A stretch of 20,013 nt of DNA from Gammaproteobacteria bacterium (GCA_023150055.1 JAKLLP010000006.1:1-20013), one strand, 5' to 3'; shown: positions 6,303-14,017, numbered from the stretch's first letter. The notes: a model not told the origin generated them from the sequence alone. Made by a program: numbers and translations.

Positions 6303-7051
6303 TGTGCCTGGTCGCCGTCGCCTGGCGGGCGCACCCGCTGTATCCGCTGATCCTCGCCGGCAACCGCGACGAATTCCACGAGCGGCCCTCGGCGCCGGCA
6401 GCCTGGTGGGAGGATGCCGGCCACGTGCTCGGCGGCCGCGATCTCGTCGCCGGCGGCAGCTGGCTCGCGGTGAGCCGCAGCGGGCGCATCGCGGTGGTCA
6501 TCAACGATCCCCGCCGGCCGCCGGGACCGGAGCGCACTGCAAGTCGCGGCGCCCTGGTGCGTGACTTCGTGGCGGGCGACACGCCGAGCGGGCGCTTCCT
6601 CGATGCCGTGTCGGTCGCCGAGCAGCGCTATGCGGGCTTTCGCCTCGTGGTGGGCAACCGCCTGCAGCTGCGCGCCTTCGTGACCTCGCACGCGGGCGCG
6701 CCACGCCGCTGGACGCTGCGGCCGGGCGTCACGGTCTTCAGCAACTCGCCGCTCGACATGCCGTGGCCCAAGGTCGCCTACCTGGAGTCGGCGTTGAGCG
6801 GGCTCGCCGCGAGCCCCGGGCTCGAGCGCCAGATGCTGTTCGCGCTGCTGGCCCGGCGCGAACCGGTCGATGGCGAGGGCGACGGGCATCCGGCGGGGCG
6901 CACGCCGTTCGTCGTCGGTGCGCGCTACGGCACGCGCGCGAGCACTGTCATCCTCATGGGGAGCGATGGCCGCTGCGCCTTCGAGGAGCGGCGCTTCGGC
7001 GCCGCGGGACAACAGACCGGCGAGACGCGGGAAGAATTTGCGCTTGGCTGA
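6302..7051 (+). CDS. TANGO2/NRDE family protein
   Basis: The 249-residue protein begins MCLVAVAW and contains LAGNRDEFHERPSAPAAWW (residues 18-36), the defining NRDE motif with its conserved N-terminal Cys2. It continues with VLGGRDLVAGGSWLAVSRSG and a later VFSNSPLDMPWPKV, as in TANGO2 homologues. The Cys2 and NTN-hydrolase-like pattern suggest an amidohydrolase fold. The physiological substrate is not settled, and eukaryotic TANGO2 has been linked to lipid/heme or acyl-CoA handling. The start overlaps the nudC stop by one base (TGATG), so the two are translationally coupled. Length is normal. Confidence 0.9.
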   Translation: MCLVAVAWRAHPLYPLILAGNRDEFHERPSAPAAWWEDAGHVLGGRDLVAGGSWLAVSRSGRIAVVINDPRRPPGPERTASRGALVRDFVAGDTPSGRFLDAVSVAEQRYAGFRLVVGNRLQLRAFVTSHAGAPRRWTLRPGVTVFSNSPLDMPWPKVAYLESALSGLAASPGLERQMLFALLARREPVDGEGDGHPAGRTPFVVGARYGTRASTVILMGSDGRCAFEERRFGAAGQQTGETREEFALG

Positions 7052-7065
7052 ACCAGGAGCGTTTC

Positions 7066-7638
7066 ATGGGCAGGACTTTCGACCTTATCGACGAGCAGAT
7101 GGCCGCCTGGATCGGCGCGCAGCGGATGTTCTTCGTCGCGACCGCGCCGCTGGCTGCCGATGGCCTCGTCAATTGCTCGCCGAAGGGTCTCGATACGCTG
7201 CGCCTGCTCTCGCCGCGCAGCATCGCCTGGCTCGATCTCGGTGGCAGCGGCATCGAGACCGTTGCGCACCTGAAAGAGAACGGCCGGATCGTCATCATGT
7301 TCTGCGCCTTCGAGGGGCCGCCGCGCATTCTGCGCCTCCACGGTCGCGGCGAAGTCATCGAACGCCGCCATCCGGAGTTCGACGGGCTGCTGGCGCGCTT
7401 CCCGCCGGCGCCCGTATGCCGCGCCATCATCCGGGTGCAGGTCACGCGCATCGCCGACTCCTGCGGCTGGGGCGTGCCGCTGTACGGCTACCAGCGCCAG
7501 CGTGACGACATCGCCCGGGCGGTGTCGGGCAAGGACGCGGAGCAACTGATTGCGCAGGCCGAACGGCAGAACAGCCGCAGCATCGACGGCCTGCCAGGGC
7601 TCGATATAGAAGCGCTCCGGCGCGGACCTGCGCGCTGA
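7066..7638 (+). CDS. Pyridoxamine 5'-phosphate oxidase-fold family protein
   Basis: The 190-residue protein has the split-barrel flavin-binding fold of the PNPOx superfamily. Typical features seen are FFVATAPLAADGLVNCSPKGLDTLRLLSP, then AWLDLGGSGIETVAHLKENGRIVIMFCAFEGPPRILRLHGRGEVI, and IIRVQVTRIADSCGWGVPLYGY. This is the subgroup of about 190-residue PPOX proteins that probably bind FMN or a related cofactor, not canonical PdxH. ATG 7066 is preceded by AGGAGC. It starts 15 bases after the TANGO2 stop and probably ends the nudC operon. Substrate unknown. Confidence 0.85.
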   Translation: MGRTFDLIDEQMAAWIGAQRMFFVATAPLAADGLVNCSPKGLDTLRLLSPRSIAWLDLGGSGIETVAHLKENGRIVIMFCAFEGPPRILRLHGRGEVIERRHPEFDGLLARFPPAPVCRAIIRVQVTRIADSCGWGVPLYGYQRQRDDIARAVSGKDAEQLIAQAERQNSRSIDGLPGLDIEALRRGPAR

Positions 7639-7684
7639 CCGCGCCCGGGGCTTCATGGCGCCGCGGCCGTCCCGGTTGGCCGCT

Positions 7685-7845
7685 GTGGCGTTCCGCAAAT
7701 CGAGTTGACCGCCGGCGAGCGACGGACCGCCCGGAGGCGGGGGTCTCCGCCCAAAGCGAGTATCCATGAACGAGGGCGGGAGCGACGGCGGAGACCTCCC
7801 GCCGCAAGGGCGGTCATGGGTAGCGGGTTATTCGCGGAACGCCAC
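7685..7845. repeat. 161-bp imperfect palindromic element in the intergenic region before argR
   Basis: Outer arms GTGGCGTTCCGC (7685-7696) and GCGGAACGCCAC (7834-7845) are perfect inverse complements. Inner arms at 7736-7751 and 7787-7803 (GGTCTCCGCC / GGCGGAGACC plus flanks) match over 16 of 17 positions with one indel and a 35-base loop. Between the two arm pairs, TGACCGCC and GGCGGTCA also pair. The whole therefore folds as one long interrupted hairpin. No convincing protein is encoded here on either strand. It may be a MITE-like repeat, an end-of-operon structure, or an untranslated RNA. Confidence 0.6.
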
Positions 7846-7900
7846 GCCAGCGCCCTGCCGAACGCCGCGGCCCGGGGACGTCGGCGCACGAAAGACCATC

Positions 7901-7928
7901 TTGACTTCTGGCGCTGGATGAATATTAT
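7901..7928 (+). promoter_or_regulatory. Sigma70-type promoter of the arginine cluster
   Basis: TTGACT (7901-7906) and TATTAT (7923-7928) are separated by 16 bp. These are close to the consensus -35 and -10, and they lie just ahead of argR in a GC-rich background. Predicted transcription start is near 7935, leaving a leader of about 28 bases before the argR ATG. The -10 overlaps the candidate operator described next. Confidence 0.65.
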
Positions 7929-7954
7929 GCGCATCCGCTATTTGTTATGCGCAT
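7916..7954. promoter_or_regulatory. Candidate ArgR operator (tandem ATGCGCAT sites)
   Basis: TTATGCGCAT occurs at 7925-7934 and again at 7945-7954, a 20-bp period. ATGCGCAT is itself palindromic. The first copy also lies in a dyad GGATG...CATCC (7916-7936) that includes TGAAT, the left half of the enterobacterial ARG box. ARG boxes usually come as pairs about 21 bp apart, covering the promoter of regulated genes. The location over the -10 and start site of argR fits autoregulation by arginine-bound ArgR. Binding is inferred; the match to the known consensus is partial. Confidence 0.45.
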
Positions 7955-7962
7955 GAGGTGGA

Positions 7963-8436
7963 ATGCCGATCGCGAACGAAGCCATGCAGAAGCGCCAGCA
8001 GGCAATCCTCGCGATCCTGCGAAGCCGCCGCGTGGAGCGCCAGTCGGAGCTGGTACGCCTGCTGAAGGAGCGCGGTATCCGCGTGACCCAGTCGAGCGTC
8101 AGCCGCGACCTGCAGCAACTCGGTATCGCCAAGCTCGAGAGCGGCTATCGGCGGGTCGAACAACCGGACCCGGAAACGGACCGGGATGCGGCGTTGCTGG
8201 CCGAGTTCGTGCGCGACATCCGCGCGGCCGGCGGCAACCTGACCGTAGTGAAGACGGCCGAGGGAGCGGCGCAGCGCGTGGCGTTGTATCTCGACCGCAG
8301 CGGCTGGGCGGAGATCGTCGGCACGGTGTCCGGCGACGACACGATCTTCGTCGCCACGCGTAACGGCGGCGAGCAGAAACGATTGCTGGCACGGCTGCGC
8401 GCGCTGGTAGCGCACGCGGCACGGCCCGTTGAATAA
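7963..8436 (+). CDS. argR: Arginine repressor ArgR
   Basis: The 157-residue regulator has the winged-helix N-terminal domain of ArgR (AILRSRRVERQSELVRLLKERGIRVTQSSVSRDLQQLG, residues about 16-54). SVSRDL is the recognition helix. The C-terminal oligomerisation and arginine-binding domain shows TAEGAAQRVALYLD and GTVSGDDTIF (GDD at 124-126). ATG 7963 has GAGG 4 bases upstream, a tight spacing; ATG 7984 (MQKRQQ) is an alternative start. It is the first gene of the arginine cluster, 17 bases before argG, so it is probably co-transcribed and autoregulated. Confidence 0.95.
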   Translation: MPIANEAMQKRQQAILAILRSRRVERQSELVRLLKERGIRVTQSSVSRDLQQLGIAKLESGYRRVEQPDPETDRDAALLAEFVRDIRAAGGNLTVVKTAEGAAQRVALYLDRSGWAEIVGTVSGDDTIFVATRNGGEQKRLLARLRALVAHAARPVE

Positions 8437-8453
8437 GGGAAACAGGCGTCACG

Positions 8454-9680
8454 ATGAACACCCAGGACAACACTTCTCCCATCATTCTCGGCTTCTCCGG
8501 CGGGCTGGATACCTCCTTCTGCGTGCCCTGGATGAAGGAGCACTACGGGCGCCCCGTGGTGACGGTCACCATCAACACCGGCGGCATCGACACGGCGGCG
8601 GCAGCCGACCTCGAGCAGCGGGCCAGAAAACTCGGTGCCGCCGAGCACCTGATGATCGAGGCACGGGACGTGTTCTTCGACCGGGTGCTCAAGTACCTCA
8701 TCTTCGGCAACGTGCGGCGCGGGCACCTCTACCCGCTGTGCGTCGGCGCCGAGCGGGGCATCCAGGCGACACTGCTCGCGGAACTGGCGAAGGAGCGCGG
8801 CAGCACGACCGTCGCTCACGGCTGCACCGCCGCGGGCAACGACCAGGTGCGTTTCGAGGTCGCGCTGCGCACCTTGAACCCAGGGCTCGAAGTGCTGGCG
8901 CCGGTGCGCGACCAGGCGTTCGTGCGCAGCGAACAGCAGAAATATCTCGAGGACGGCGGCTTCCCGGTGCCCGCGCGGGGTTCCTCCTATTCCATCAACC
9001 GGGGGCTGTGGGGCGTGACCATCGGCGGGCGCGAGACGCTCGACTCCAGGGAGTCGATCCCGGAGAGCGCCTGGGTGCTCTCCGCCAACGCCTTCGAAAA
9101 GAACCTGCCGGCGAGCCGCCACACCATCGGCTTCAGCGCCGGCGTGCCGACCGCTCTCGACGGCAAGAGCCTCGGCGCGGTCGCCCTGATCGAGGAACTC
9201 GAGCGGATCGCCGGCCCCTACGGCATCGGCCGCGGCATCCACGTCGGCGACACCGTGCTCGGCACCAAGGGCCGGGTCGCCTTCGAGGCCCCGGCCGCCG
9301 AGGTGCTGCTCGTCGCCCATCGCGAACTGGAGAAGCTCACGCTCTCCGGCCTGCAGCAGCGGGTCAAGGACCAGGTCGCCACCCAGTACGGCGACTTCGT
9401 GCACGAGGGCAAGCAGCTCGACCCCGTCTGCCGCGACATCGAAGCGCTGCTCGCCTCCGCCCAGCAGCGGGTCACCGGCGAAGTGCGGCTGGTCTTCCGG
9501 CCGGGCAGCGTGTTCGTCGAGGGCGTGGTCTCGCCGCACTCGCTGATGGCGGCGACCAGGGGCGTCTACGGCGAGAAGGCCGGTGAGTGGACGCCGGCCG
9601 ACGCGCTCGGCTACTCGCGCATCCTCGCCCTGCCCGGCATCCTGCAGACCCGGGCCGCAGCCAAGGACAAGCCCCGGTGA
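8454..9680 (+). CDS. argG: Argininosuccinate synthase
   Basis: This enzyme joins citrulline and aspartate, with ATP to AMP+PPi, in the cytoplasm. The 408-residue product has the PP-loop ILGFSGGLDTSFC (residues 11-23), TINTGG, the HGCTAAGNDQVRFE segment and YSINRGLWGVTIGG, all of the ArgG family. The length matches the shorter ArgG type. In pathways using an acyl-ornithine transcarbamylase the citrulline must first be deacylated, and no deacylase is seen here. The TGA (9678-9680) overlaps the GTG start of the next gene as GTGA, indicating coupling. Confidence 0.95.
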   Translation: MNTQDNTSPIILGFSGGLDTSFCVPWMKEHYGRPVVTVTINTGGIDTAAAADLEQRARKLGAAEHLMIEARDVFFDRVLKYLIFGNVRRGHLYPLCVGAERGIQATLLAELAKERGSTTVAHGCTAAGNDQVRFEVALRTLNPGLEVLAPVRDQAFVRSEQQKYLEDGGFPVPARGSSYSINRGLWGVTIGGRETLDSRESIPESAWVLSANAFEKNLPASRHTIGFSAGVPTALDGKSLGAVALIEELERIAGPYGIGRGIHVGDTVLGTKGRVAFEAPAAEVLLVAHRELEKLTLSGLQQRVKDQVATQYGDFVHEGKQLDPVCRDIEALLASAQQRVTGEVRLVFRPGSVFVEGVVSPHSLMAATRGVYGEKAGEWTPADALGYSRILALPGILQTRAAAKDKPR

Positions 9681-10735
9681 AGACCGTCATCGCCGACAAG
9701 ATTGGCTCGGTGGCCCAGCACGCACACCTGTCGCGCGAGCTGCGGGTGAGCGCGGACATTCCCTGCGAGGAAGGCGTGCTCATCGCGGTGGAAATCCTCA
9801 ACAACAAGGGCACTTACAACACGCTCGAGCTGACCAGCGGCCGCCAGGCGCAGGTCAAGCGCGGCGATGTGATCGTCGGGGCGCTCGGCCATCGCAAGGC
9901 ATTGTTCGGCTACTCCGGGCACCTGCCGGAGAAAGTCGTCCCGGGCGATGTGCTGCAAGTCCTCAACATGGGCGGCGTCATCGGGGTCTGCGATTCCATC
10001 AACGCGAGCTTCGGGCAGCCGTTCGAGGCGCGGGTGCTCGGCGCCGTGCTCGACTTCCCCTACCTCGGCGAGCGCATCGGCGTGCCGGCCCGGGCCGGCG
10101 CGGAGAAACTCGATGCCGGGACCGCCCTCGACGCGCAGGGCGTGCCGGTGGTCGCGCTGGCCGGCACCTGCATGAATGCCGGCAAGACCGCGGCAGCCTG
10201 CGCGATCGTGAGCCGGCTGCGCCATCTCGGTTACACGGTCGATGCCTTCAAGTCGACCGGTGTGGCGCTCCGTCGCGACATCCTCGCGATGGAGGATGCG
10301 GGTGCCCGCAAGACCATGATCTTCACCGACCTCGGCGTGGTCTGCACGACGGCCGCGAACGGCCCCGCGGTGACCCGCACCATGATGACGCGGCTGGCCG
10401 CCGGCCGGCCGGACGTGATCGTCTTCGAACTCGGCGATGGCATCCTCGGCGCCTACGGCGTCGAGGCCATCCTGCGCGCGGCGGATATCCGCGCCGCACT
10501 CTCCTGCGTCGTGCTGTCGGCCAACGACCCGGTCGCAGCCTGGGGCGGCGTGGAGCTGCTGCGCCGGGAATTCGGCATCGAGCCCGGCGTGGTCACCGGA
10601 CCTGCCACGGACAACCAGGTCGGGCGCGACATCATTGCCGAGCGCAGCGGCGTGGCGGCCATCAACGCCGTCACGGACGCGAGCGCCCTCGGCGATGCGG
10701 TGGCCCGCTCGCTCGGCCTCGCGGTGACGGCATGA
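9677..10735 (+). CDS. P-loop protein of unknown function embedded in the arginine operon (DUF1611/DgcN-like C-terminal region)
   Basis: The 352-residue protein has two parts. Residues about 1-140 form a beta-rich domain (SRELRVSADIPCEEGVLIAV, LELTSGRQAQVKRGDVIVGALG, LPEKVVPGDVLQVLNMGG). Residues about 155-352 form a P-loop domain with Walker A GTCMNAGKT (163-171), then RHLGYTVDAFKSTGVALRRD and VIVFELGDGILGAYG. The GTxxxxGK layout and following 'G...a.f.aTG' pattern recall DUF1611 proteins. One DUF1611 protein, DgcN, has been described as a D-glutamate N-acetyltransferase. MobB/BioD-type P-loop proteins are an alternative. It overlaps argG (GTGA) and argC (ATGA) by four bases each, so it is firmly part of the operon. 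A role in acylation of glutamate, or another arginine-linked ATP-dependent step, is hypothesis only. Confidence 0.8.
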   Translation: MKTVIADKIGSVAQHAHLSRELRVSADIPCEEGVLIAVEILNNKGTYNTLELTSGRQAQVKRGDVIVGALGHRKALFGYSGHLPEKVVPGDVLQVLNMGGVIGVCDSINASFGQPFEARVLGAVLDFPYLGERIGVPARAGAEKLDAGTALDAQGVPVVALAGTCMNAGKTAAACAIVSRLRHLGYTVDAFKSTGVALRRDILAMEDAGARKTMIFTDLGVVCTTAANGPAVTRTMMTRLAAGRPDVIVFELGDGILGAYGVEAILRAADIRAALSCVVLSANDPVAAWGGVELLRREFGIEPGVVTGPATDNQVGRDIIAERSGVAAINAVTDASALGDAVARSLGLAVTA

Positions 10736-11790
10736 GCGCGCGCGTCCCCACCGTCATTCTCGGCGGCAGCGGCTACGTCGCCGGCGAGCTGCTGCGCCTG
10801 GTGCTCGGCCACCCGCAGCTGCGCCTCGCCGGGATCCTCTCGGAGAGCCAGGCCGGCGGGGCGGTCGCGCACGCCTTTCCGCATCTGCGCGCAACGCTCG
10901 GCGACCTGAAATTCAGCAACCGCGCGGAGATCATGGAGCTCGTCGGGCCCGGACGGCTGGCGCTGCTCTCGGCCGCCCCGCACGGCGCCAGCGCAGGGCT
11001 CCTCGCCGGCTTCATCAGCTGGGCGCGCGAGCGCGGCACCGAGCTCACCGTGGTCGACTGCTCGGCGGACTTTCGCTTCCCGACGGCCGGCGCCTACGAA
11101 GCCGTGTACAAGCACCCGCACGGGGCGCCGGAACTGCTCGACGCCTTCGCCTGCGCCCTGCCCGAGCACCTCGCGACGACCGACCGGCCGCACATCGGCC
11201 ATCCGGGCTGCTTTGCCACCGCGATGCTGCTCGCGGCCCTGCCGCTGCTCAGGCTCGACCTGGTCGAGGACGATCTTTTCGCCTGCGGCATCACCGGCAG
11301 CACCGGCGCCGGCCGCTCGCCGATCGCCACCACCCATCACCCGGAGCGGCACGCGAATCTCTTCGCCTACCAGCCCCTCGCCCACCGCCATGCACCGGAG
11401 GTCGCCGGCATCTGCGAACAGATCACCGGCCGGCGTCCGCAGCTGCACTTCGTGCCGCAGTCGGGCCCCTTCGCGCGCGGCATCCACATGACCGTGCAGG
11501 CGCGCCTGCGCCGCGCGCTCGGCGCGGATGCCTTGCGCAATGAACTGCAGGCGTTCTACCAGGGGAGCGAATTCGTCGCGGTGGTCGACGGCATGCCGCG
11601 GCTCAAGCACGTGGTCGGCAGCAATTACTGCGAGATCGGCGTGAGCGTCGACGCGGGCAGCGTCGCCGTCATGGTGGTGGAAGACAACCTGGTCAAGGGC
11701 GCGGCCGGCGGCGCCGTGCAGTGGCTGAACCGCAAGCTCGGGCTTGCCGACCACGAGGGGCTCACCGCGACCGCGGCGGGCTGGATGTGA
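10732..11790 (+). CDS. argC: N-acyl-gamma-glutamyl-phosphate reductase
   Basis: This is the NADPH-dependent reductase for the third step of arginine synthesis. The 352-residue product has VILGGSGYVAGELLRLVLGHP (Rossmann GxxGxxG-like), then VDCSADFRF. The catalytic cysteine lies in HPGCFATA (C160), followed by GITGSTGAGRSP, the ArgC loop. The conserved His in FVPQSGPFARGIHMT and the C-terminal KGAAGGAVQWLN are also seen. Its ATG overlaps the stop of the P-loop gene (ATGA). Acetyl versus succinyl preference cannot be read from this sequence. Confidence 0.95.
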   Translation: MSARVPTVILGGSGYVAGELLRLVLGHPQLRLAGILSESQAGGAVAHAFPHLRATLGDLKFSNRAEIMELVGPGRLALLSAAPHGASAGLLAGFISWARERGTELTVVDCSADFRFPTAGAYEAVYKHPHGAPELLDAFACALPEHLATTDRPHIGHPGCFATAMLLAALPLLRLDLVEDDLFACGITGSTGAGRSPIATTHHPERHANLFAYQPLAHRHAPEVAGICEQITGRRPQLHFVPQSGPFARGIHMTVQARLRRALGADALRNELQAFYQGSEFVAVVDGMPRLKHVVGSNYCEIGVSVDAGSVAVMVVEDNLVKGAAGGAVQWLNRKLGLADHEGLTATAAGWM

Positions 11791-11795
11791 ACGCC

Positions 11796-12950
11796 ATGAG
11801 CACGCCCGATACGGCCGTGAGCCACCTGCTCGACGTGTATCCCTACCTGCCCTTCCAGCCGGTCTCCGGCGAGGGCGTCTTCCTCAGCGATGGCAAGCGG
11901 CGGGTGATCGATTTCTATGGCGGCCATGCCGTGGCCGGCCTCGGCTATGCGCACCCGGACGTGCTGCGGACGCTCGCGGAACAGGCGCGCCAGCTGTTCT
12001 TCCAGAGCAACGCGGTGGCGCTGGCAGTGCGCGAAGAGGCGGCCCGCAAGCTGGTCGCGTTTGCGCCGCCAGGCCTCGACCGCGTGTTCTTCACCAACAG
12101 CGGCGCCGAGGCGAACGAGAACGCGCTGCGTATCGCCTGCCGGCTCACGGGCCGCACGAAAATCCTCGCCATGGAGCACGGCTTCCATGGCCGCACCGCC
12201 GCGGCCGCGGCGGTGACCTGGTCGTCGTCGGGGAAATGGTACGGCTTCCCGCGCACGCCGTTCGATGTCGACTTCATTCCGCGCAACGACCCGGACGCCG
12301 CGCGGCGGATGATCGACGCATCGGTCGGGGCGGTGATCCTCGAGCCCGTGCAGGGCCAGGCGGGGGCCGTGGCGCTCGATCCGGCGGTCATCAGGGCAAT
12401 CTCCGCCGCCTGCCGCGAGCACGGGGCGCTCCTCATTGCCGACGAGATCCAGAGCGGCATGGGCCGCTGCGGCGCGCCCTTTGCCATCGAACTGGCCGGC
12501 GCCGGGGTCGAGCCCGACATGCTCACGGCCGCGAAGTCGCTCGCCGCGGGCTTCCCCTGCGGGGCCCTGCTGATGCGGGAGGCGATCGCCGGGCAACTGA
12601 AGCACGGCGATCTCGGCACCACCTTCGGCGGCGGGCCGATCGCGAGCGCGCTCATCGCCACCGTCATCGACGTCATCGAGCGCGACCGGCTGATCGACAA
12701 CGTGCGCGCGCTCTCGCGGGAGATCGTCGACGCCATGCCCCTCGGCCCGGTCGAGAGCGTGCAGGGCGCAGGTTTCCTGCTCGGGCTGCGCTGCCGGCGC
12801 AGCGCGCGGGAGATGCTCTGCGAACTGCTCGACCGGGGGATCCTCGTCGGCACCAGTGCGGATGCGCATGTGATTCGCCTGCTGCCGCCGCTCATCCTCG
12901 AGCGCAGCCACGTCCACGACCTGCTCAACGCGCTTGCCGATATCCGCTGA
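11796..12950 (+). CDS. argD: N-acylornithine aminotransferase (class III PLP enzyme)
   Basis: The product has 384 residues from ATG 11796. Fold-type I class III aminotransferase features are visible: FYGGHAVAGLGYAHP, FTNSGAEANENALRIA, the HGFHGRT motif, VILEPVQGQAG, and LIADEIQSGMGRCG. The PLP-lysine is in TAAKSLAAGFPCG (K247), followed by TTFGGGP. It converts acyl-glutamate semialdehyde to acylornithine with glutamate as amino donor. A GTG at 11787 overlapping the argC stop as GTGA is an alternative start, in line with the coupling used elsewhere in this operon. Assignment to the arginine pathway rests on both sequence and position. Confidence 0.93.
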   Translation: MSTPDTAVSHLLDVYPYLPFQPVSGEGVFLSDGKRRVIDFYGGHAVAGLGYAHPDVLRTLAEQARQLFFQSNAVALAVREEAARKLVAFAPPGLDRVFFTNSGAEANENALRIACRLTGRTKILAMEHGFHGRTAAAAAVTWSSSGKWYGFPRTPFDVDFIPRNDPDAARRMIDASVGAVILEPVQGQAGAVALDPAVIRAISAACREHGALLIADEIQSGMGRCGAPFAIELAGAGVEPDMLTAAKSLAAGFPCGALLMREAIAGQLKHGDLGTTFGGGPIASALIATVIDVIERDRLIDNVRALSREIVDAMPLGPVESVQGAGFLLGLRCRRSAREMLCELLDRGILVGTSADAHVIRLLPPLILERSHVHDLLNALADIR

Positions 12951-13001
12951 GGCGGGCGCCGCACCAGTGACCAAACCCAGGAAAATCCCGAGGAATACGC
13001 A

Positions 13002-14015
13002 ATGGCATTGAAGGAATTCAACGACCTCGCCGACTTTTCGGCCGCGCAGGTGCAGGCCATGCTCGCGCTCGCCGCGCGCCTGCAACAACGGCCCGAGCCG
13101 CAGGCACTCGCCGGCAAGGTGCTGGCACTGCTGTTCCTGAGCCCGTCGCTGCGCACGCTGTCGTCGTTCCAGGCGGCGATGATGCGACTCGGCGGCGGCT
13201 CGTTCGTCATCTCGCCGGACATGTCCATCCATGGCCTGGAGACCCGCTCGGGCATCGTCATGGACGGCGTGGCCGCCGAGCACCTGCGCGAGGCGATCCC
13301 GGTGATTTCCTCCTACGGTGACGCGCTCGGCATCCGCGCGTTTGCGAACCGCGTGCGGCTCGAGGACGACCTCGCCGATACCGAGTACCGGGCCATGCGC
13401 GAGCTGGTCCGCATACCGCTCATCAACATGGAATCCGCGATCCAGCACCCGTGCCAGAGCCTCGCCGACTGGAAGACGATGGATGAACTCGGCGTGCCGA
13501 AGAACGGCGGCAAGTTCGTGCTCTCCTGGGCCTGGCACCCGAAGGCCTTGCCGCTCGCCGTGCCGTCCTCGACCCTGCACATGGCCGCCATGCGCGGCAT
13601 GGACGTCACCGTCGTGCGGCCCGACGGCTTCGCGCTGCCGCAGCCGATCATGGACAAGGCGCGCAAGGCAGCGGAGACCTCCGGCGGCACCGTGCGCGAG
13701 ACCAGCGACCGCAAGGAGGCGCTCGAGGGCGCCCACGTGATCTACGCGAAGGAATGGTCGTCCACGCGCCACTACGGCGACCGCGTGGCCGATGCCCGGC
13801 TGCGCGAGGACCTGCAGGACTGGCGGGTCGACGATCCCTGGTTCGCCACGGCCCGGCCCGATTGCCGGTTCATGCATTGCCTGCCGGTGCGCCGCGGCGT
13901 GGCCGTCACCGACCGTGTCCTCGACGGGCCGCGCAGCGTGGTGATCCACGAGGCGCAGAACCGGATGTGGGGCCAGATGGCCGTTCTCTACCAGATGCTG
14001 GGACCGGGAGCCTGA
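13002..14015 (+). CDS. argF': N-acylornithine transcarbamylase (succinylornithine-type suspected)
   Basis: The 337-residue enzyme carbamoylates acylornithine to acylcitrulline. It belongs to the AOTCase/SOTCase class, not classical OTCase, shown by LFLSPSLRT (carbamoyl-phosphate loop, 45-52), GIVMDGVAAEHL, INMESAIQHPCQSLADW, WAWHPKALPLAVPSS, and FMHCLPVRRG. Aligned by eye with the Xanthomonas campestris AOTCase, it runs without gaps through residue 94 and has Ala92 where that enzyme has Glu92. Bacteroides fragilis SOTCase has Pro there, and Glu92 to Ala, Pro, Ser or Val is known to switch specificity to succinylornithine. Other segments (EHLREAIPVISSYGD, FMHCLPVRRG) also resemble the Bacteroides enzyme more. 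His77 replaces the Trp and Leu53 the Arg of both reference enzymes. RBS CGAGGAA precedes ATG 13002. Confidence 0.9.
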   Translation: MALKEFNDLADFSAAQVQAMLALAARLQQRPEPQALAGKVLALLFLSPSLRTLSSFQAAMMRLGGGSFVISPDMSIHGLETRSGIVMDGVAAEHLREAIPVISSYGDALGIRAFANRVRLEDDLADTEYRAMRELVRIPLINMESAIQHPCQSLADWKTMDELGVPKNGGKFVLSWAWHPKALPLAVPSSTLHMAAMRGMDVTVVRPDGFALPQPIMDKARKAAETSGGTVRETSDRKEALEGAHVIYAKEWSSTRHYGDRVADARLREDLQDWRVDDPWFATARPDCRFMHCLPVRRGVAVTDRVLDGPRSVVIHEAQNRMWGQMAVLYQMLGPGA

Positions 14016-14017
14016 TC

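Noticed and set aside
7653..7956. Short open frames on both strands in the argR upstream region
   Set aside because: They cover the long imperfect palindrome, have Arg/Pro-rich shadow composition, and the plus frame runs through the promoter.
8145..9539. Minus-strand open frame (464 codons) opposite argR/argG
   Set aside because: Antisense shadow of argG with no recognisable motif or ribosome binding site.
9583..10731. Plus-strand open frame running into argC in frame
   Set aside because: The part before the argC ATG is an Arg/Gly/Pro-rich reading of argG and the P-loop gene in another frame; argC begins at 10732.
11625..13949. Long minus-strand open frame (774 codons) opposite argD and argF'
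   Set aside because: It lies entirely antisense to two well-supported enzymes, has a His/Arg/Ala/Glu-rich composition typical of high-GC shadow frames, and shows no domain.
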